Assembly (NCBI GenBank): GCA_949287785.1
Contig: CASEHR010000123.1
Span: 1 to 7,925, forward strand
DNA: 7,925 nt
Reading direction: 5' to 3'
Source of the DNA: an uncultured Bacillota bacterium
GTDB taxonomy: Bacteria; Bacillota_I; Bacilli_A; Erysipelotrichales; Erysipelotrichaceae
Shown here: in pieces, positions 1 through 5,666 of the stretch
Numbering within the stretch: the stretch's first letter is position 1
Layout of the letters: every line of letters starts with the position of its first letter
Translations under genes and position numbers: made by a program
Notes under the pieces: model-generated
Databases searched by the model: none
Told to the model about the DNA's origin: nothing
The model's input: only the letters and a program-made list of their open reading frames with translations

Positions 1-219
1 GAAAGGGATGAATTGTATGAAGAAGTCAAGGCTTATGTTATTGAAGTCCAAAAAGCATCTACCAGTCTTTTGCAAAGACGTTTCGGTATCGGTTATAACC
101 GAGCGGCCGGTCTTATTGAATCGCTTGAAGATAACGGGATCATCGGTCCGGCACAAGGTTCAAGACCACGTGAAGTTTATATAAAAAAGGAAACAGAAAA
201 TCAGAAAGAAGATGAATGA
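1..219 (+). CDS. ftsK: DNA translocase FtsK/SpoIIIE, C-terminal gamma domain (5' end outside window)
   Basis: This is the last 72 codons of an FtsK/SpoIIIE-type DNA pump, the septum-bound hexameric motor that moves chromosome ends into daughter cells. The frame is open from base 1 and continues upstream, so a TTG at 13 is an internal Leu and not a start. The visible part is the winged-helix gamma domain, which reads short polar DNA motifs (KOPS/SRS) and sets the direction of pumping. Its hallmark stretch QKASTSLLQRRF is followed by GIGYNRAAGLIE (recognition helix) and GPAQGSRPREVYI, the usual end of the domain. A short charged tail (KKETENQKEDE) follows. The ATPase and membrane domains lie outside the window, so FtsK cannot be told from SpoIIIE or SftA. 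A terminator begins within the stop codon. Confidence 0.93.
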   Translation, partial: ERDELYEEVKAYVIEVQKASTSLLQRRFGIGYNRAAGLIESLEDNGIIGPAQGSRPREVYIKKETENQKEDE

Positions 220-242
220 TGAAAATACTTTCATCTTTTTTT
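218..242 (+). terminator. Rho-independent terminator after ftsK
   Basis: A perfect 7-bp stem GATGAAA/TTTCATC (218-224 with 229-235) with an ATAC loop is followed directly by a run of seven T. It begins within the ftsK stop codon (217-219). The stem is AT-rich and so fairly weak, but the U tract is good. Confidence 0.75.
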
Positions 243-272
243 ATTTATATTTCATTTATTCCTTCTGCTTTC

Positions 273-299
273 AAGTTGATTTCATTATGAAATTAACTT
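273..299. promoter_or_regulatory. 27-bp palindrome, candidate operator upstream of lipoprotein promoter
   Basis: The two half sites mirror around base 286, with AAGTT-G-ATTTCAT on the left and ATGAAAT-T-AACTT on the right. Twelve of 13 pairs match; only 278/294 is not Watson-Crick. It ends 7 bp before the -35 box at 307, and its centre lies near -56 relative to the predicted start at about 342. That position would suit an activator, or a repressor that loops or extends over the -35. No T run follows directly, so a terminator is less likely. The binding protein is unknown. Confidence 0.5.
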
Positions 300-306
300 T
301 AAACGA

Positions 307-335
307 TTGTTAAAAAGGGGTAATTTCTCTATAAT
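307..335 (+). promoter_or_regulatory. Sigma-A-type promoter for the BMP lipoprotein
   Basis: The -35 box is TTGTTA at 307-312 (4 of 6 to consensus), then a spacer of exactly 17 bp, then a perfect -10 box TATAAT at 330-335. The predicted transcript starts near 342, giving a leader of about 27 bases before the ATG at 369. That leader is too short for a riboswitch. Confidence 0.75.
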
Positions 336-358
336 TACATTGTAAGTTTGCTTACGAG

Positions 359-363
359 AGGAG
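359..363 (+). promoter_or_regulatory. Shine-Dalgarno site that fixes the lipoprotein start
   Basis: AGGAG lies 5 bases upstream of ATG 369. It falls downstream of the alternative TTG at 348, and the protein from 369 begins with a textbook lipoprotein signal peptide, so 369 is the start. Confidence 0.85.
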
Positions 364-368
364 AAAAA

Positions 369-1484
369 ATGAAGAAATTATTCAGAATCGCATTAGTTGC
401 TGTATTAGCACTAAGCCTTGTAGCTTGCTCTAGCTCGACAGATCAGCCGGAAGCTACAGGTACAACTTCTACTTCTGGCGAAACATCATCGATCAAGATC
501 GGATTCGTAACTGATACCGGTGGTATCGATGACAAATCATTCAACCAAACATCATACGAAGGCATTAAGAGATTTGCTTCTGAAAATGGTTTAGTTGAAG
601 GTGCATTCGAAGACGGTGGTAACTTTACATATCTTCAATCAAGCGGTGAAGAACAATACGTACCTAACTTATCAGCATTCGCTGAGCAGGGCGCAAATCT
701 AGTAGCTGCTGCTGGTTATTTATTCCAGGAATCAATCGAATCAGTTGCTGCTTCATATCCTGATGTTAACTTCGTAGCTATCGACGTAGCTCCAATCGAT
801 TTACCAAATATTCAAACTGCTAACTTCATGGTAAATGAAGGTTCATATTTGGTTGGTGTTGCAGCTGGTACTAAGGCTGTTGAAAATGGTTCACGTCATG
901 TCGGTATGGTTATCGGTGGTGAATCAGCATCAATGAATATGTTCTGGGCTGGTTACCAAGAAGGTGTTTGGTCAGTCTGCCCTGATTGTGTAATTTCTTA
1001 TGATAATGCAAACAGCTACACAGATGCTGCTTTAGGTAGAACATTGGCTCAGAAACAATATAACGCCGGTGCTACAGTTATCTTCGCTTGTGCCGGTGGT
1101 ACAGGTAACGGTATCATCACTGAAGCTGGTGAAAGACGTACAGCTGGTGAAGATGTATGGGTCATCGGTGTCGATACAGACCAATATGATTTAGGTATCT
1201 ATGATGAGTCAACAGGTGCATCATGTGTCCTGACATCAATGCTGAAACGTGTTGATACAGCTACATACAATGCATCAAAACAGATCCTGGAAGGCAATTT
1301 CCAAGCCGGTAACATCGACTATACATTAGCTGATGAAGGTGTTGGTATCCCGTCAGAGAATCCAAACTTAACTGAATCAGATCTAGCTGCTATCGAATCA
1401 GCAAGAGAAGCAATCATTTCTGGTGAAGTTACAGTTTCTACAGAACCTCAAACAAGCGAGACAAACTCGTTGATCATCGGTTAA
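369..1484 (+). CDS. BMP-family substrate-binding lipoprotein (Med/PnrA/NupN-like), probably nucleoside-binding
   Basis: This is the extracytoplasmic binding protein of an ABC importer; characterised relatives (Treponema PnrA, Bacillus NupN/YufN) bind purine or other nucleosides. The start is ATG 369, because AGGAG at 359-363 sits 5 bases before it. An in-frame TTG at 348 lies upstream of that site and is unlikely. The 371-residue product begins with a lipoprotein signal (MKKLF, hydrophobic core, lipobox LVAC with Cys20), then a Ser/Thr-rich linker to about residue 40. The mature BMP fold shows GIDDKSFNQ (52-60), FVAID (135-139), AGGTGNG (242-248) and VIGVDTDQ (265-272). A CPDC pair at 204-207 is worth noting. 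It has its own promoter and terminator, while the transporter operon that should partner it starts at 1611. Its codon use leans to TCA, ACA and GGT more than its neighbours, consistent with high expression. The family is certain; the ligand is inferred. Confidence 0.93.
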   Translation: MKKLFRIALVAVLALSLVACSSSTDQPEATGTTSTSGETSSIKIGFVTDTGGIDDKSFNQTSYEGIKRFASENGLVEGAFEDGGNFTYLQSSGEEQYVPNLSAFAEQGANLVAAAGYLFQESIESVAASYPDVNFVAIDVAPIDLPNIQTANFMVNEGSYLVGVAAGTKAVENGSRHVGMVIGGESASMNMFWAGYQEGVWSVCPDCVISYDNANSYTDAALGRTLAQKQYNAGATVIFACAGGTGNGIITEAGERRTAGEDVWVIGVDTDQYDLGIYDESTGASCVLTSMLKRVDTATYNASKQILEGNFQAGNIDYTLADEGVGIPSENPNLTESDLAAIESAREAIISGEVTVSTEPQTSETNSLIIG

Positions 1485-1497
1485 TTATCCGAAAATC

Positions 1498-1529
1498 AAA
1501 GCACAGCCTGTTAAAGGTTGTGCTTTTTT
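1498..1529 (+). terminator. Rho-independent terminator after the BMP lipoprotein gene
   Basis: A 12-bp stem AAAGCACAGCCT/AGGTTGTGCTTT (1498-1509 with 1515-1526, one G-T wobble) has a GTTAA loop and a run of six T at 1524-1529. It lies 13 bases after the stop and separates the lipoprotein transcript from the ABC operon. Confidence 0.92.
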
Positions 1530-1553
1530 GTTGCTTTCACACAAAAATATAGA

Positions 1554-1583
1554 TTGTCTTTTTAACGACGACAATGATACAAT
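1554..1583 (+). promoter_or_regulatory. Probable promoter of the ABC transporter operon
   Basis: The -35 box is TTGTCT at 1554-1559 and the -10 box is TACAAT at 1578-1583, with an 18-bp spacer and an extended -10 TG at 1575-1576. It lies just after the preceding terminator and about 20 bases before the start-codon region's leader, as expected for an independent start. The predicted leader is only about 20 bases. Confidence 0.55.
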
Positions 1584-1596
1584 TATATAAAAGAAA

Positions 1597-1603
1597 GGGA
1601 GGG
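1597..1603 (+). promoter_or_regulatory. Shine-Dalgarno site before overlapping ATG/GTG starts
   Basis: GGGAGGG at 1597-1603 serves GTG 1611 (7-base gap), which opens the full ATPase frame. An ATG at 1609 overlaps that GTG as ATGTG, with a 5-base gap, but its frame closes after five codons at 1624-1626. The GTG is therefore the working start, and the ATG may compete with it. Confidence 0.75.
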
Positions 1604-1610
1604 CTTACAT

Positions 1611-3149
1611 GTGGCGTATGCTATAGAAATGCTCCATATAACAAAAGACTTTCCCGGTATCAGAGCTAATGATGATGTAACTTTACAGGTTGAAGAGAAT
1701 ACTGTACATGCGTTATTAGGTGAAAATGGTGCCGGCAAGTCGACATTAATGTCAATTCTTTTTGGACTTTATCAACCGACTTCCGGTACTATCAAAGTAA
1801 ATGGAAAAGAGGTAAAAGTGACCGATCCGAATGTAGCCAATGACCTCGGAATCGGTATGGTCCACCAGCACTTTAAACTAGTCGAGTGTTTCACTGTCAC
1901 GGAAAATATCATTCTAGGTAAAGAACCACGGACTAAATTCGGTACCGTAGATATGAAAGCAGCGCGCGCTAAGGTTGTTGAATTATCTAAAAGGTATGGA
2001 TTACAAGTTGATCCTGATGCCAAGATCTCAGATATCACTGTTGGTATGCAGCAACGTGTTGAGATCTTGAAGATGCTGTATCGTGATGCTAATATTCTGA
2101 TCTTCGATGAGCCGACGGCGGTTCTCACTCCGCAAGAGATTACTGAATTAATGGATATCATGCGTAATCTTATTAAAGAGGGAAAGACGATATTGCTGAT
2201 TACGCATAAATTGAAGGAGATCAAAGCGGTAGCACAAAAATGTACCGTATTACGTAAAGGAAAATGCATCGGAACAATCGATGTAGCGACCACATCGGAA
2301 AAAGATATGGCTGAAATGATGGTTGGTCATGTTGTAAGTTTTATGGTTGACCGATCAGAAGCCAAGCCCGGTGAGGTATATCTGGATATCGAACACTTAA
2401 ATGTCAAAGGTGCTAAGGGTGTATTGGCAGTTAAAGATTTCAGTCTGAAAGTCAGACAAGGCGAGATCGTCGGTCTAGCCGGTATTGACGGCAACGGTCA
2501 AACTGAGCTCGCATATGCCCTGACCGGTATGACTAAGATCGATAGCGGTACTGTTAAGTTTATCGGTACTGATGTTACTAATGCCAGTATCAATGAACAC
2601 TATCGTCATGATATGTGCCATGTACCGGAAGATCGTCACAAACATGGATTGATCCTCGATTTTAAACTTAAAGAGAATTATGTCGTACACTCATATACAG
2701 ATGAACCATTTGCCAAAAATGGTGTGATCCAGATGAAAGCGATCGATGAATACGCAGAACGTCTTTCTGAAGAATATGATGTAAGAAGCGGAGAAGGAAA
2801 AGAAACCATTACCCGATCGATGTCAGGCGGCAATCAACAGAAAGCTATCATTGCTCGTGAGTTTGATCGTAACAGCAAGATCATGATTGTTGTTCAACCG
2901 ACACGTGGACTTGATGTCGGTGCTATTGAACTTGTTCGTAAGAAAATCGTCGAGCAACGTGATAAGGGGGCAGCTGTCTTGCTGATCAGTCTTGAACTTG
3001 ATGAAATAATGAATCTATCCGATCGGATTGCCGTCATTCACAACGGTGAATTAAGCGGTCTTGTAATGAACAAGGGCATCAGTGAAAACGATATCGGTCT
3101 TATGATGTCAGGTGGCCTTAATAAATTTGATGAGGAGGCTAAGATATGA
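1611..3149 (+). CDS. ABC transporter ATP-binding protein, two NBDs, BMP/nucleoside-type importer (NupO/YufO-like)
   Basis: This 512-residue protein carries two ATP-binding domains on one chain, as in RbsA/NupO, and powers the two permeases encoded after it. NBD1 has Walker A GENGAGKST (37-45), Q-loop Gln86, an atypical signature TVGMQQ (143-148), Walker B NILIFDEP (161-168) and H-loop His199. NBD2 has a degenerate Walker A GIDGNGQTE (291-299, Lys replaced by Gln297) but an intact signature SMSGGNQQ (403-410). Its Walker B region KIMIVVQP (423-430) lacks the Asp-Glu pair, and Leu461 sits where the H-loop His would be. Only the site made by NBD1 Walker motifs and the NBD2 signature should hydrolyse ATP; as far as I recall this asymmetry is normal for the family. 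The start is GTG 1611. The stop overlaps the next gene's ATG by 4 bp (ATGA), suggesting coupled translation. The nucleoside substrate is inferred from the neighbouring BMP protein. Confidence 0.94.
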   Translation: MAYAIEMLHITKDFPGIRANDDVTLQVEENTVHALLGENGAGKSTLMSILFGLYQPTSGTIKVNGKEVKVTDPNVANDLGIGMVHQHFKLVECFTVTENIILGKEPRTKFGTVDMKAARAKVVELSKRYGLQVDPDAKISDITVGMQQRVEILKMLYRDANILIFDEPTAVLTPQEITELMDIMRNLIKEGKTILLITHKLKEIKAVAQKCTVLRKGKCIGTIDVATTSEKDMAEMMVGHVVSFMVDRSEAKPGEVYLDIEHLNVKGAKGVLAVKDFSLKVRQGEIVGLAGIDGNGQTELAYALTGMTKIDSGTVKFIGTDVTNASINEHYRHDMCHVPEDRHKHGLILDFKLKENYVVHSYTDEPFAKNGVIQMKAIDEYAERLSEEYDVRSGEGKETITRSMSGGNQQKAIIAREFDRNSKIMIVVQPTRGLDVGAIELVRKKIVEQRDKGAAVLLISLELDEIMNLSDRIAVIHNGELSGLVMNKGISENDIGLMMSGGLNKFDEEAKI

Positions 3150-4240
3150 CGAGAAAACACAGTAAACTGACCGTTTCACTCATTGCTGTCATCCTGGGTG
3201 TATTAGTTGGTTGCCTGATTTTGATGATAACAGGTCGAAACCCATTGAATATCTTCATTGCCCTGATCAGGTCATTGACCGGTTTTAGTATCAACAATCC
3301 GGCCCGCGGCGTTAATATCATGTATCCGCTGAACTGGCTGCTAAGTTCGATGCCGATCATCCTTACCGGCCTTTCTGTCGCCTTTGCATATCGTACTGGT
3401 ATGTTCAATATCGGGGGCGAAGGACAATATATCGCCGGCGCGCTTGCTTGCGCTACTGTCGCATTATTAGTTGATTTGCCACCGGTCGTACATACGATCG
3501 CCTGTATTTTAGCCGGCGCTATCGCCGGTGCATTATGGGCATTCTTGCCTGGATTTCTGAAAGCTTTCAGAAACATCAATGAGGTAGTCATCTGTGTAAT
3601 GATGAATTATATCGCCTTGTATTTTAACGACTGGTTTGTCAGAAGTTTTTTGCCGATCGATCCGCTAACTCTTGCCAGAACGGAAAACTTTCCGGAAACA
3701 GTTAGTTTAGGAAATCTTGGCTTTGGAACTGCTTCTCAATTCAACTGGGGCGTGGTTTTTGCGATAATTGGTGTTCTTATCTTCTGGTTCGTTATGGAAA
3801 AAACGACATTCGGTTATTCTTTGAGGGCGACTGGTTTTAACAGCGAAGGTTCACGTTATGCAGGTATGAAAAACAGGCGCAATACTGTTTTATCGATGAT
3901 GATAGCTGGTGCATTCACCGGTGTTGCAGGTGCGATCGTCATTATCGGCAACTATGGATACGGACGTATTTTCACCACTTTTGACAATTTTGGTTTCGAT
4001 GGTATTGCGGTTGCCTTGGTCGGTGGATCTACTGCATTCGGTGTTTTAGCCGCTGGGTTATTATTCGGATTAATGGCTGCTTCAGAAACCCAATTCCAGA
4101 TCTTGGGTATACCAAGTGAGATTTCTGATCTGATTCAAGCTGCGATCGTATTCTTTGTCGCTATTCAATATGGTATAAAACTGATCCTTGATTTTGTTGA
4201 TAAAAAACGAATAAATAAAAAAGTGAAGGAGGTGGCATAG
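3146..4240 (+). CDS. ABC transporter permease 1, BMP/nucleoside-type importer (NupP/YufP-like)
   Basis: This 364-residue inner-membrane permease belongs to the RbsC-like (BPD_transp_2) group, which forms half of the import channel. It has roughly ten hydrophobic segments, for example about 8-29, 66-82, 114-136, 201-217, 248-269 and 328-350. Family signatures are GMFNIGGEGQYIAGA (85-99), FGYSLRATGFNSEGSRYAGM (222-241), which is the likely coupling region to the ATPase, and GIAVALVGG (286-294). The GAGGAGG site at 3132-3138 sits 7 bases before the ATG, inside the end of the ATPase gene, and the genes overlap by 4 bp. The C-terminus is a basic tail (KKRINKKVKEVA). It should pair with the second permease at 4242. 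The substrate is inferred from context. Confidence 0.93.
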   Translation: MTRKHSKLTVSLIAVILGVLVGCLILMITGRNPLNIFIALIRSLTGFSINNPARGVNIMYPLNWLLSSMPIILTGLSVAFAYRTGMFNIGGEGQYIAGALACATVALLVDLPPVVHTIACILAGAIAGALWAFLPGFLKAFRNINEVVICVMMNYIALYFNDWFVRSFLPIDPLTLARTENFPETVSLGNLGFGTASQFNWGVVFAIIGVLIFWFVMEKTTFGYSLRATGFNSEGSRYAGMKNRRNTVLSMMIAGAFTGVAGAIVIIGNYGYGRIFTTFDNFGFDGIAVALVGGSTAFGVLAAGLLFGLMAASETQFQILGIPSEISDLIQAAIVFFVAIQYGIKLILDFVDKKRINKKVKEVA

Positions 4241-4241
4241 A

Positions 4242-5201
4242 ATGCTCGACCTTATCTATGAAATGTTTCCGTTAGCTCTCATATCTGCCGTGCCTTTGAT
4301 CATCACCGGTATTGGCGGCGTTTTCTCCGAGCGAAGTGGTGTAGTCAATATCGCTCTGGATGGTTGTATGCAGATCGGTGGATTTACGGCAGCCGCCTTG
4401 TTGGTAATTCTTGAAGGACTTCATGTTCCAGGTGCGATCTGGTATGCGATAATAGCTGCGATCGTTGCTGGTGCAGTCTTTGTATCATTACATTCCTTTG
4501 CAGCCATCAATATGCGGGCTGACCAGACAGTATCTGGTACAGCTTTGAATATTTTGGCCGGCGGTATCACTATCACGTTAGCTGAGATAATCTTCGGACA
4601 CAAGAGTACCACGGCATACAGCTTGAGCTCAATTTTCTCTCGCGTATCGATTCCTTTTTTATCGGATATTCCGATCATCGGTGATCTTTTCTTTACCGAT
4701 AATTATCCATTTACTTACTTTACTTATTTGTTGGCAATATTTGCATGGTTTCTGCTCTATAAGACAGCGTTTGGCTTGAGGTTGAGATCCTGTGGTGAAT
4801 ATCCGCAAGCGAGTGCTTCGATGGGTATTAAGGTTCAAAGAACTCGTTGGATAGCTGTTTTGATAAGCGGCATGTTGGCATCGCTCGGTGGAGCAGCCTT
4901 AGTCTTGACGACTCAGACTTATTTTCATGGCGGTTCTATCAATGGCCTTGGTTTCGTTGCGATTGCTACAATGATTTTCGGAAGATGGCATCCACTTGGT
5001 TGTCTGCTGACTGGAATTCTGTTTGGCTTTGCACAGGTTCTTGGCTATTATACAAACAGTCTGCCTTTCTTAGCCGGCATCCCATCACAATTCTTCAGCA
5101 TGTTGCCTTATGTTTTGACGATCGTAGTTCTTGTTTTGTTCAGCGGAAAGAGCTTCGGACCTAAAGCAAGCGGTGAGATCTACGATCCTGGTAAACGTTG
5201 A
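4242..5201 (+). CDS. ABC transporter permease 2, BMP/nucleoside-type importer (NupQ/YufQ-like)
   Basis: This 319-residue membrane protein is the second half of the channel and matches the usual length for this subunit. Its N-terminal hallmark ERSGVVNIALDGCMQIGGF (30-48) corresponds to the permease-2 signature, and FGLRLRSCGEYPQASASMGI (177-196) is the probable ATPase-contact loop. GFVAIATMIFGRWHP (237-251) is also typical. Hydrophobic segments fill most of the rest, for example about 10-28, 66-86, 158-173, 203-222 and 286-300. A near-perfect AAGGAGGT at 4226-4233 lies 8 bases before ATG 4242, and only 1 bp separates it from the previous stop, so the three genes form one operon. No terminator is visible after the stop, so transcripts may run into the ssb-like gene. 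Confidence 0.93.
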   Translation: MLDLIYEMFPLALISAVPLIITGIGGVFSERSGVVNIALDGCMQIGGFTAAALLVILEGLHVPGAIWYAIIAAIVAGAVFVSLHSFAAINMRADQTVSGTALNILAGGITITLAEIIFGHKSTTAYSLSSIFSRVSIPFLSDIPIIGDLFFTDNYPFTYFTYLLAIFAWFLLYKTAFGLRLRSCGEYPQASASMGIKVQRTRWIAVLISGMLASLGGAALVLTTQTYFHGGSINGLGFVAIATMIFGRWHPLGCLLTGILFGFAQVLGYYTNSLPFLAGIPSQFFSMLPYVLTIVVLVLFSGKSFGPKASGEIYDPGKR

Positions 5202-5257
5202 TAACTTGATCATTATTGACGTAAAAATGACAGTAAACTGATTGGAATAGAATCTGA

Positions 5258-5289
5258 AACCTCCTTATGATAGTAATCGTAAGGAGGTT
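5258..5289 (+). promoter_or_regulatory. Hairpin that buries the ribosome binding site of the ssb-like gene
   Basis: The left arm AACCTCCTTATGAT (5258-5271) pairs with ATCGTAAGGAGGTT (5276-5289) over 14 pairs, including one G-T wobble, around an AGTA tetraloop. The right arm contains the whole Shine-Dalgarno sequence AAGGAGGT, which ends 3 bases before ATG 5292. The left arm copies the ribosome's own anti-SD sequence (ACCTCCTT, as at the 16S 3' end). No T run follows, so it is not a normal terminator. It could act as an on/off switch for translation (protein- or temperature-sensitive), or as a DNA operator. The structure is seen in sequence; the function is inferred. Confidence 0.75.
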
Positions 5290-5291
5290 AA

Positions 5292-5603
5292 ATGTTAAAT
5301 AGCTTAAATCTAGTAGGAATTGTTTCAGAGCCATTAGTCATCCGAGAAACAACAAGCGGTATCCAATTTGGCCATTTCATCATCGATGTCGAACGATCGT
5401 TCAAAAAACAAGATGCAACAAAAGAGAGTGACAAATTCTCAATCACTGTATGGCGTAACCTTATCGAATCGGCGATGGACCTCAAAAGAGGGGATATCGT
5501 TTCGCTTCAAGGGCGGTTGATCGATAATAACTTTGTTAAAGATGACGGGACGATCAGCTATAAAGTCGATCTTATAGCTGAGAAGCTCGATCGTTTAAAC
5601 TAA
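5292..5603 (+). CDS. Small single-stranded DNA-binding protein (SSB family, OB fold, no C-terminal tail)
   Basis: The 103-residue product is a single OB fold of the SSB type, which coats single-stranded DNA. Family features include the opening MLNSLNLVGIVSEPLVIRET, the strand FGHFIIDVERSF, FSITVWRNLIESAMDLKRGD (usual FxxxVWGxxAE...KGD pattern) and VSLQGRLIDNNF with DLIAEKLDRLN at the end. It stops right after the fold and lacks the Gly-rich linker and acidic DDDLPF-like tip that recruits partners in the main replicative SSB. The usual rpsF/rpsR neighbours are also absent, so this is probably an accessory paralogue, with a comparable size to SsbB of competent Bacilli. Translation is likely controlled by the hairpin at 5258-5289. 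It may be transcribed from the upstream transporter operon. Confidence 0.85.
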   Translation: MLNSLNLVGIVSEPLVIRETTSGIQFGHFIIDVERSFKKQDATKESDKFSITVWRNLIESAMDLKRGDIVSLQGRLIDNNFVKDDGTISYKVDLIAEKLDRLN

Positions 5604-5612
5604 TGGTGCTAT

Positions 5613-5636
5613 AGCCCTCTTCAAGAGGGCTTTTAT
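5613..5636 (+). terminator. Rho-independent terminator after the ssb-like gene
   Basis: An 8-bp GC-rich stem AGCCCTCT/AGAGGGCT (5613-5620 with 5624-5631) with a TCA loop is followed by TTTTATTTAT. It starts 9 bases after the stop and ends about 30 bases before ffh. Confidence 0.9.
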
Positions 5637-5666
5637 TTATGTTAAAATTACTCACGAGGTGTTTAT

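Noticed and set aside
348..368. Upstream TTG start for the lipoprotein gene
   Set aside because: It lies before the Shine-Dalgarno site and would add residues ahead of a signal peptide that already starts properly at ATG 369.
1772..2293. Long open frame on the minus strand inside the ATPase gene (about 173 codons)
   Set aside because: It lies entirely opposite a confidently identified ABC ATPase, has no family motifs and no ribosome site, and is a shadow of the real gene's codon pattern.
4847..5164. Plus-strand open frame of about 105 codons inside the second permease gene
   Set aside because: It overlaps the permease in another frame, has unlikely composition (many Cys/Trp/Ser) and has no ribosome site.
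5216..5253. Possible promoter before the ssb-like gene (TTGACG at 5216, ATGACA at 5227, TAGAAT at 5248)
   Set aside because: Spacers are wrong: 26 bp for TTGACG and only 15 bp for ATGACA. A start near 5260 would put the hairpin at the very 5' end, which is interesting but not supported well enough.
5620..5648. Possible extended -10 promoter for ffh (TGTTAAAAT at 5640-5648)
   Set aside because: The -35 match is only 3 of 6 and overlaps the terminator stem, and the transcript would begin about one base before the Shine-Dalgarno site, leaving almost no leader.
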